This document shows, one piece after another, positions 57,790 to 64,000 of a DNA stretch of 64,000 bases. The stretch is taken from assembly GCF_043555835.1 (NCBI RefSeq), contig NZ_JBIGHV010000007.1, positions 186,001 through 250,000 on the forward strand, given 5' to 3'. The stretch's first letter is position 1, and each line of letters starts with the position of its first letter. The position numbers and the translations under genes are program-made. The stretch comes from Pelomonas parva (GTDB taxonomy: Bacteria > Pseudomonadota > Gammaproteobacteria > Burkholderiales > Burkholderiaceae_C). Under the pieces are notes generated by a model that was not told the origin of the DNA, searched no databases, and saw only the letters and a program-made list of their open reading frames with translations.

Positions 57790-60111
57790 ATGCGTTTCTA
57801 TTTCTTTGCGACTTTGCTTGCCCTGCTGGCATCAGCGGTCGCTCCCGTCGCGGCCGCAGGAGCCGCTGGGCCTTCCGTCCGCGACGTCGTCGAGTTCAAG
57901 AAGATCGTCCAGCCACTCGCAAATGATGCTGAAGCGCTGCGCAGACAAACCTCGCCCGACGGCAGGCGCGCGTTTGTCGTCACGAGGAAGGCCGACGTGG
58001 CATCAGACTGCAACCGCTACGAAATCGTGATGCTGGATCTCGAGCCTCAACGGCTCGCGCAGGGGCGACCGTCCGCTACCGAGGTCGTGTTCTCCTTCGA
58101 TGCAAAGTTCGACGAAGACAGTGGTTATCCAGCCTTGGCGGAGGTCCAGTGGGCCGGCGACCAAACGCTGGTGTTCCGCGCAAAGATCCACGATGAAATC
58201 TTCCAGGTCTACAGCCTGAACTTGTCGACTCGCCAGGTCGCCCAGCTCACCCATTCGCCGATGCCGATCTGGTCGTTTGCCGCCTCTGGCGACCTCAAGC
58301 GCCTGGTCTACGTCGCGCTCGTTTCGAATCCACCGCTGAAGGACGGGGCACGCAGCATCGTGGTTGGCAATCAGTGGGCCCGTGGGGTGCTGTACGGTCA
58401 GGAACCCCTGAAGAACCAGATCAGCAAGTTTCGCTTCTACGTGGAAGACGTCGGAACTGGTCCTTCGCCACGGCCGCTAGGCGAGCCATTTTTTCTCACG
58501 AATGCCGGCTTGCCGATGGCCAACATTTCCCCTGACGGCCGGTGGGCCATCCTGCCGAAGTATGAGCCCAGTCGAGGGCCGGCCTGGCGCCAGCAGTACC
58601 CGTTGCTGGACGAGATCACCGGGGTTCACGGACCGGCGATGAAGATCGACCCGTTGGGCTACTTCACCGGGTCCACGGCATTCACGGCAAGACGCATGGT
58701 GGCGTGGCGGCTCGACGATGGACATGTCCAGACCATCGTGGATGCACCGGATGATGCGCTGCCCGGAGGGGGGCAGTCGCGCCGCGACAAGGCTTGGTTG
58801 GGCACAGGATCGTCCATCGTGCTTGCTGGCACCCACCTTCCGCTGGTTGCCGATCAAACTTCTACCGCCTCGCATGTCATCGAGTACTGGCCGGACAGCG
58901 GGCGTTGGATCGTCGTCGCCAAACTGAACGGGCGGCTGAAGAGCGCGGTCAGCGTTGGTGACCGCCTCGAGGTCGAGGACGGCACGAAGACGCGGCAGTT
59001 TCAGCGCGCAGAGGGCGGTGGTTGGCGCGAGGTGGCTCCGGTTGCGCTCGTCGCGAAGTCGAAGTGGTCGCTGGAGGTTCAGCAAGCCCTCAACGAACCG
59101 CCCGACGTGGTCGCCACAGGCCCGGCCGGGCAGGTCGTTCGCCTCACAAATTTCAATCCTCAGTTCGATGCGAAGACCTGGGGTGCCGTGTCCACCTACC
59201 GGTGGCTCGATGCCAAGGGTCGGTCATGGGAAGGCGGACTTCTGCCACCGCTAGACGCATCGCCTGGGAAGAGACTGCCCCTGGTCATCCAGGCCTACCT
59301 CTACCGCCCCAATGCGTTCTATCTGGACGGACCCAATTCGCGGTCGCAGGGTTATACAAGCGCGTATCCAGGCCGAGCGTTCGTTCGCGAAGGCGTTCTT
59401 GTTCTGGCGATGCGGTACTGGCCGCTGAACGGCAGCAACGAGAACTCGGCTGAAGAGAATCGCATCTTCAATGAGGGCGTAAAAGGGGCAGTCGATGCGC
59501 TGGTGAGGGAAGGGCGCGTCGACCCCGACAGGGTCGGCATCATCGGATTCAGCGCGACGGGCGCGAAAGTCATGAACCTGATTACCTTTTCGGGGCTCCC
59601 GATGCGAGCAGCAACGATCGCGGACGGCGATTCGGACACGCTCTTTTCATACGCCATCACCTACGCGTCCTCGGACTACACATGGTGGCACAAGGAGATG
59701 ATCAATGGCGGCATCCCTGTGCGTCCGACGCTCTCGAGCTGGATGGCAAACGACCCCGCACTGAACACCGACTGCATAGGGTCGGCGCTTCGCATTGAGA
59801 CTTACGGAAGGGCGATATCCAACTATTGGGACATCTACGCACTGATGAGACGACAGTACAAGCCTGCGGATCTCATCCTCATCCCGAGCGGAACCCATGG
59901 GCTCTCCACGCCGAGCGAACGCATGATCTCGCTGCAGGGCAACGTCGACTGGTTCAACTTCTGGCTGCAGGGGGAAAAACGCGACGAGCCATTTCTGGTC
60001 GCCGAAACTCAGGCCTCGTTGCGAGCGCAGTATGAGGCTTGGGACCAGATGGCCGTTCTGAAGCAGGCCGACGACGGCCGCCCGAGGTGCCCATTGAAGA
60101 GCGCTGGCTGA
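57790..60111 (+). CDS. lasso-peptide isopeptidase (AtxE-like S9 family)
   Basis: Expected to hydrolyse the isopeptide bond of the threaded peptide and linearise it after uptake. Seen: 773 aa with a signal peptide (MRFYFFATLLALLASAVAPVAAAG). The beta-propeller half (about 35-460) lacks standard DPP/POP sequence. The C-terminal alpha/beta hydrolase has the nucleophile elbow GIIGFSATG (Ser588) and His703 in PSGTHGLSTPSE. The Ser-His spacing of 115 is close to the 111 of AtxE2. The loop that should hold the catalytic Asp reads RIETYGRAISNYW, without an Asp. The closing VDWFNFWLQGE motif is typical of the family. The assignment is supported by the adjacent lasso genes. Confidence 0.88.
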   Translation: MRFYFFATLLALLASAVAPVAAAGAAGPSVRDVVEFKKIVQPLANDAEALRRQTSPDGRRAFVVTRKADVASDCNRYEIVMLDLEPQRLAQGRPSATEVVFSFDAKFDEDSGYPALAEVQWAGDQTLVFRAKIHDEIFQVYSLNLSTRQVAQLTHSPMPIWSFAASGDLKRLVYVALVSNPPLKDGARSIVVGNQWARGVLYGQEPLKNQISKFRFYVEDVGTGPSPRPLGEPFFLTNAGLPMANISPDGRWAILPKYEPSRGPAWRQQYPLLDEITGVHGPAMKIDPLGYFTGSTAFTARRMVAWRLDDGHVQTIVDAPDDALPGGGQSRRDKAWLGTGSSIVLAGTHLPLVADQTSTASHVIEYWPDSGRWIVVAKLNGRLKSAVSVGDRLEVEDGTKTRQFQRAEGGGWREVAPVALVAKSKWSLEVQQALNEPPDVVATGPAGQVVRLTNFNPQFDAKTWGAVSTYRWLDAKGRSWEGGLLPPLDASPGKRLPLVIQAYLYRPNAFYLDGPNSRSQGYTSAYPGRAFVREGVLVLAMRYWPLNGSNENSAEENRIFNEGVKGAVDALVREGRVDPDRVGIIGFSATGAKVMNLITFSGLPMRAATIADGDSDTLFSYAITYASSDYTWWHKEMINGGIPVRPTLSSWMANDPALNTDCIGSALRIETYGRAISNYWDIYALMRRQYKPADLILIPSGTHGLSTPSERMISLQGNVDWFNFWLQGEKRDEPFLVAETQASLRAQYEAWDQMAVLKQADDGRPRCPLKSAG

Positions 60112-60164
60112 CAGCAGCACTGCAACCCGGCGGGTAGTCAGTCGAGACCACCGCCTGGCGGCGG

Positions 60165-61958
60165 CTACTGCTCTTGGCCCGCCGAGTTCCCATCCATCTG
60201 GCGCCGCCAGAGCTGACAGTACAGGCCGCCCTGTGCAAGCAGGCTTGTGTGTGTCCCGCGCTCGAGGATACGACCGTGATCCAGGACAATGATCTCGTCG
60301 GCATCCATGACCGTCGACAGGCGGTGCGCAACGATCAGCGTTGTCGAGTTCGCCGCGACTTTGCGAATGGCCTGCAGGACCGCAGATTCGGTCTTGCTGT
60401 CCAGCATGGATGTGGGCTCATCCAGCAGAAAAATTGCCGACTGGCGCAGCAGGGCCCGAGCGATCGCCAGACGCTGGCGCTCACCGCCTGACAGCTTGAG
60501 CCCGCGTTCACCCACGACAGTCGCGTACCGGCTCGGCAACGACTCGACCACCCGATCAAGCTGTGCAGCAGTGGCGGCCCGCTCGATGTCGGCATGCTCT
60601 GTGCTTTGCCTGCCTAACGCGATGTTCGTCGCAATGGATGCGTGAAGCAGAGGGGTGTCCTGGGGCACCAGCGCGATGCTCGACCGCAGATCGGCAACCC
60701 CAAGGGCGTCGATCGGGCAGCCGTCCAGCAAGATGCGGCCTGACTGGGGTGCGTAGAGCCGCAGCATCAATCGGATCAACGACGACTTTCCGGAGCCGCT
60801 GGGGCCCACGATCGCCGTGGTGCTGCCCGCTGGGATCTCAAGGTCCAGCTCACGGATCACGGGGCGCCCGGGCTCGTAGCCGAAGGTCAACCCTTCGAAT
60901 CGGATGCAGGGTGCTGAGCGCTGTCGTCCGGGGGTAGAGGTCGTTTCGGCATTGTGGCCAGGCTCAGTCTGCTCACGCAGCACATGCAGCAGAGGCTGTA
61001 CGAATCCGAAAGCGCGCGCCAGATCTCTTGCGGCGGAACCAATGATCTCCAGCGGGCGCATCATCTGTAGCAGGTAGACGCTGCTGAGGACCAGGCCACC
61101 GATGCTCAGCGACCCGCTTACAACGCTGCCGGCGGCAGTGGCTATGCAGGCGGTGAGCGAGACTCCAAAGATCAACGTCGCGCAGAGCGCCGTCCCGGTA
61201 CTCACGCGGTGGTAGCCCCGCCAAGCGCCGAGCAACCTTGAAGATGCTCGCGTCAGCGCCTCTTCGGCAGCGCTTTCTGCACCGAAGCAGCGCAGCGTCT
61301 CTACGTTGGTCAAGCTGTCGGCGAGTTGCCCGTGCACGGCGATGCTCGCGTCGGTGACAGCGCTGATGCGTCGAGTGATCCGCATGGAGCCCACCGCAAA
61401 CACAGCGAGGTAGCCGACTGCAGTCAAGCCAAACAGCACGATCAAGACAGGTTGACCCAGCTGGACAAGGACCATTGTCATGACCGTGAGTTCCACAGCG
61501 ACCGGAACACAGGTGCTGATGAGATGCGTCAGCAGGAGTTGGGCTCCCGTGATGCCCAGATCGAGACTGTGTTGCAGCTCGCCGCTGCGCTGGCGCAGCA
61601 AGCTGGCCAAAGGTAGGCGCAGGACATGCTCGACAAACCGTCGCCGGAGCGCCTTCATCAGGCGCTGCTCAACCTCGTTGACGAGGACAGGCCGGACATC
61701 CCCAATGAGCCTGTTCCCGCACAAGACGGCAATGTAGATGGCGCCCGGCACCATGACAGAGGTCAAGGAAATTCCGCTCACGGCAGCGCTGCCGGCTGCG
61801 CCATCGACAAGGTGCTTCAACGCGAGAGGCGCGAGGGCAGCCATGGCGCCTCCGAGGATGGCCAACCCGGCGGTAGCGGCGATGTACATGCGCAGGCGTT
61901 TGTCCATGGCTTTCGCCAGGAGCAGCATCAGGGGGCGAAGTGTCCAGCGGGTGGGCAC
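60165..61958 (-). CDS. lasso-peptide ABC exporter (McjD-like, protein D)
   Basis: Homodimeric exporter and probable immunity protein. Seen: 597 aa with a six-helix transmembrane domain (about 20-320). The nucleotide-binding domain (about 350-590) has Walker A GPSGSGKSS, signature LSGGERQRLAIARALL, Walker B AIFLLDEPTS and the H-loop His in LIVAHRLST. The start codon is GTG, 14 bases after the cyclase stop, consistent with co-transcription B-C-D. It converges with the isopeptidase gene. Confidence 0.87.
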   Translation of the reverse strand: MPTRWTLRPLMLLLAKAMDKRLRMYIAATAGLAILGGAMAALAPLALKHLVDGAAGSAAVSGISLTSVMVPGAIYIAVLCGNRLIGDVRPVLVNEVEQRLMKALRRRFVEHVLRLPLASLLRQRSGELQHSLDLGITGAQLLLTHLISTCVPVAVELTVMTMVLVQLGQPVLIVLFGLTAVGYLAVFAVGSMRITRRISAVTDASIAVHGQLADSLTNVETLRCFGAESAAEEALTRASSRLLGAWRGYHRVSTGTALCATLIFGVSLTACIATAAGSVVSGSLSIGGLVLSSVYLLQMMRPLEIIGSAARDLARAFGFVQPLLHVLREQTEPGHNAETTSTPGRQRSAPCIRFEGLTFGYEPGRPVIRELDLEIPAGSTTAIVGPSGSGKSSLIRLMLRLYAPQSGRILLDGCPIDALGVADLRSSIALVPQDTPLLHASIATNIALGRQSTEHADIERAATAAQLDRVVESLPSRYATVVGERGLKLSGGERQRLAIARALLRQSAIFLLDEPTSMLDSKTESAVLQAIRKVAANSTTLIVAHRLSTVMDADEIIVLDHGRILERGTHTSLLAQGGLYCQLWRRQMDGNSAGQEQ

Positions 61959-61972
61959 AGCGAACCGGCCGT

Positions 61973-63796
61973 TCAGGGCATCGTGGCGGCGGTGCTACCG
62001 AGCACCTGGCTTAACCACGCTTCGGCCGCAAAGCAGCAGTGAACTTCTGCGACGTAGGCGCCGCTTGTCGATGGTCTTCCCGTCAGCGCTGCCTCGACCC
62101 GCTCGCGGTCCAGCAGGCCTCGACGGATCAGCTGTCCATCCAGCAGGATCTCCCTGGCCAGCGGCAGGCTTCGCTGCAGGACGGCGGTCGCATGCTCATC
62201 GATTCCGCCCTTGGAACGGCGTCTTGCGATTTCCGGTGGAATCCGGTCTGCGAACGCCTCCCGCGCCAGCGCGCGACCCTTGCCGCCGCGAGTCAGCAGA
62301 TAGGTCGGCAACGTCAGGCAGAGTTCCAGGAGCGGCTGGGAGATCAAGGGGTGGACTGCCTCGGGTGAGGTGTCGCGCCGATAGGGGTTGTAGTACTCGA
62401 CCGGGCAGATCAGGTTCCGAACCTGAAACAGCTTGCCGATCGGAAGATCGGATGCGCCCAAAAGCTCGGGATGAACGAAGCGCGGCGCCTGACGAAGTGT
62501 TTCCGCGACGATTGCACTGGGTACCAGGCTGATGTACTGACCGATTCCTGAGACCGGATCGTGCTTTGCAAGTCGATCTCGAATGGCAAGTTGAAGGGCC
62601 CGCCAGAATGACACGCGTCCCAGACGCGCAGCATCCAACACGGCTTGAGGGAAACCTCGATCTACCCCCCGGAGCTGCAGGTAGTCGGCGGCTGGCCAAG
62701 TGTTGCGGATCTCCTGAAACAGCTGGTCGCCGGCGGCACCCGTGAACATGACGCGCGCCCCGACGGCCTGCGCAGTCTGCGCGTCGATGCGGTCTGATCC
62801 CAAGCGTCCGAGGTGGTTGCTTGGCACAGGTTCGCGCGCGGGATGAAGAACTTCGCTGAGATGGAAGTCGTCGTCACGACGCCGCTCGATGAGCCGGCAG
62901 CCAACGCGGGCAGCAGCGATGCGCGCGTACTCGCGCTCGTCGCTATCTGAGCCTGGCGAGTGGTAGTTGAGGCAGGCAATACGAGCAGCCGAGTGCTCCT
63001 TGAGCATGCTGCCCAGCAGGATCGCCGAGTCGAGCCCGCCCGATAGTCTGAGCAAGATCGTGTCGTGGCACGACGTCCAGGCACTCACACACTGCGTCGT
63101 GGTGTCACGCAGCATGGCCGCGGCGACTTCTTGTGCGGGGTCTACGGGCTTGCGCGCGATATTGGCTGCGCTCCAGAGCAACTTCGGCTCAGAGCTTGAA
63201 GGCGTGCACGGAGTCAGTTCACCTGCCAACACCTGCGTCACGCCGGCCAATGCGGTCTCACGTCCACCGAGTTGGCGGAACACGAGGGCAGCCATCACCG
63301 CATCCCAGTTCACGGGCGGTGCCGGCATTCCGAGCAAGGCGAGCACGTCTTCCAGGGACGAGAACGTGATCGTGATGCCGTCGAGCTGCAACTGGTAGCA
63401 GGGGAGCGCGCCGCCGGGATCGCGAAGCACGCGACTCTCACCGGTCCACGAGGGCAGGAAGGCAATCCAACGTCCCCAGAAGTGGTCGATCAGGGCGCGT
63501 CCATCCGTCCTGACGATGCAATCGTCCTCGTCATCGCTGATCTGGAACTCGCGGTTGCCGCTGCCGTCTACCTCGGCTCGGCGGAAAAGTCGCCCGAGGA
63601 CGACGCCCCGGCGCGATGGGAAAGTGTGGACTTCGTTCACGCCGAAAGCTGAGCCGGCAGCGTAGACGCGCAGTCCCTGGGATGAGAAGACGCGGCTCCA
63701 ACCCTCACGCGGTTGGAGGGATGCTTCGAGGTGACGAGCGGAGCTCGCCTGGCCCTCGCTTGTCGATATCCAGCCGAATGCGATGTACCGGAACAT
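61973..63796 (-). CDS. lasso-peptide cyclase (asparagine-synthetase-like protein C)
   Basis: ATP-dependent enzyme that activates the Asp/Glu side chain and closes the macrolactam ring. Seen: 607 aa. The N-terminal Ntn-hydrolase-like domain starts MFRYIAFGWI and has no Cys2, so it has no glutaminase activity, as in McjC. The asparagine-synthetase domain has the ATP pyrophosphatase loop LRLSGGLDSAILLGSML, with CLNYHSPGSDSDEREYARIAA and TGAAGDQLFQEIRN after it. The ARRRSKGGIDEHA segment follows. The start is fixed by the domain and lies 5 bases after the B gene stop. Confidence 0.92.
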   Translation of the reverse strand: MFRYIAFGWISTSEGQASSARHLEASLQPREGWSRVFSSQGLRVYAAGSAFGVNEVHTFPSRRGVVLGRLFRRAEVDGSGNREFQISDDEDDCIVRTDGRALIDHFWGRWIAFLPSWTGESRVLRDPGGALPCYQLQLDGITITFSSLEDVLALLGMPAPPVNWDAVMAALVFRQLGGRETALAGVTQVLAGELTPCTPSSSEPKLLWSAANIARKPVDPAQEVAAAMLRDTTTQCVSAWTSCHDTILLRLSGGLDSAILLGSMLKEHSAARIACLNYHSPGSDSDEREYARIAAARVGCRLIERRRDDDFHLSEVLHPAREPVPSNHLGRLGSDRIDAQTAQAVGARVMFTGAAGDQLFQEIRNTWPAADYLQLRGVDRGFPQAVLDAARLGRVSFWRALQLAIRDRLAKHDPVSGIGQYISLVPSAIVAETLRQAPRFVHPELLGASDLPIGKLFQVRNLICPVEYYNPYRRDTSPEAVHPLISQPLLELCLTLPTYLLTRGGKGRALAREAFADRIPPEIARRRSKGGIDEHATAVLQRSLPLAREILLDGQLIRRGLLDRERVEAALTGRPSTSGAYVAEVHCCFAAEAWLSQVLGSTAATMP

Positions 63797-63801
63797 GGAA
63801 G

Positions 63802-64000
63802 TCAAACCACGAGGATCGGGGTGTAGCCCCGCACGGTCTCGTGGAGGTCGTTGAGCACGAGAGAGCCGGCCTGAAGCCAGGAATGGGCTCCGAAGGGCCG
63901 TGTTCGAACGCCGATGACCCAGCGCGGATAGAGACCTTCCGATGACAGGAACCGAAGCATGATCAGCGAATCGCGCAGGCACTCGTCGTGAGACGACATC
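63802..64000 (-). CDS. lasso-peptide B2 leader protease, C-terminal part (cut by window edge)
   Basis: Cysteine protease that removes the leader peptide. Seen: the last about 65 residues. DECLRDSLIMLRFLSSEGLYPRWVIGVRTRPFGAHSWLQAGSLVLNDLHETVRGYTPILVV carries the transglutaminase-type triad: Cys in ECLRDS, His in AHSW and Asp in LNDL. The 5' end, any separate B1 leader-binding protein and the precursor gene lie outside the window. It is the first visible gene of the minus-strand B-C-D operon. Confidence 0.88.
   Translation of the reverse strand, partial: MSSHDECLRDSLIMLRFLSSEGLYPRWVIGVRTRPFGAHSWLQAGSLVLNDLHETVRGYTPILVV

Noticed and set aside
60112..60164. Possible lasso precursor gene between the isopeptidase and exporter genes
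   Set aside because: Only 53 bases between two convergent stops, too short for a precursor; it contains only a small GC hairpin.

Overview
The window is high-GC DNA from a betaproteobacterium, most likely a member of the Burkholderiales (Sphaerotilaceae/Comamonadaceae-like). Grounds are the gene families and their order: narXL-narK-narGHJI with a NarK1/NarK2 pair, nnrS-nsrR, the imuA-imuB-dnaE2 cassette and P-type conjugation genes of the kind found in Burkholderiales integrative elements. No rRNA, tRNA or CRISPR array was seen. The assignment rests on recognition of sequence features only.

Layout. (1) 0-1.2 kb: a membrane-anchored alpha/beta hydrolase and a broken IS1380-type transposase tail. 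(2) 1.2-17.6 kb: a conjugative transfer module, all on the minus strand: a 142-aa protein of unknown function, a LuxR-type regulator, a TrbM-like protein, VirB1, B2, B3, B4, a Cys-rich periplasmic protein, VirB6, B5, B8, B9, B10, B11, a VirD4/TraG coupling protein, an OmpA-like lipoprotein, a MobC-like protein and a relaxase. The module is nearly complete and heavily overlapped. The only recombinase sequence nearby is a short integrase N-terminal remnant at about 18.0 kb, so the element looks stranded. (3) 18.1-20.2 kb: a toxin-antitoxin pair and a GH5 mannanase-like enzyme. (4) 20.6-41.4 kb: nitrate respiration and nitric-oxide homeostasis: moaA, carbonic anhydrase, a PpiC-type foldase, narIJH, a cupin gene inserted between narH and narG, narG, three NarK-family transporters, narL, narX, a DUF3079 protein, an FmdE-like protein, nnrS, nsrR and a DUF2249 gene. 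An FNR/DNR-like box and a palindromic NsrR-like operator precede the last operon. Two inverted 113-bp repeats flank narK1-narK2. (5) 41.5-44.5 kb: a 458-bp element bounded by perfect 26-bp inverted repeats, a secreted nuclease, a NYN-domain RNase-like protein and a small protein of unknown function. (6) 44.6-51.1 kb: SOS mutagenesis genes dnaE2-imuB-imuA with a strong LexA box, and a divergent SRAP-family gene. (7) 51.1-52.2 kb: two tandem, near-duplicate controller-type HTH proteins, each preceded by the same C-box-like operator. (8) 52.2-64.0 kb: a lasso-peptide locus. One arm on the plus strand encodes a transposase-derived protein, an ECF sigma factor, FecR, an STN-TonB receptor and a lasso-peptide isopeptidase. 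The convergent arm on the minus strand encodes the B2 protease (cut by the window edge), the C cyclase and a D-type ABC exporter. The precursor gene A is not in the window and is expected just beyond position 64000.

The lasso locus is the most notable system. It combines export (D), probable TonB-dependent re-uptake with surface signalling (sigma/FecR/STN receptor) and intracellular opening of the lasso (isopeptidase). It is preceded by an apparently catalytically dead Mutator-family transposase derivative and by paired controller proteins.
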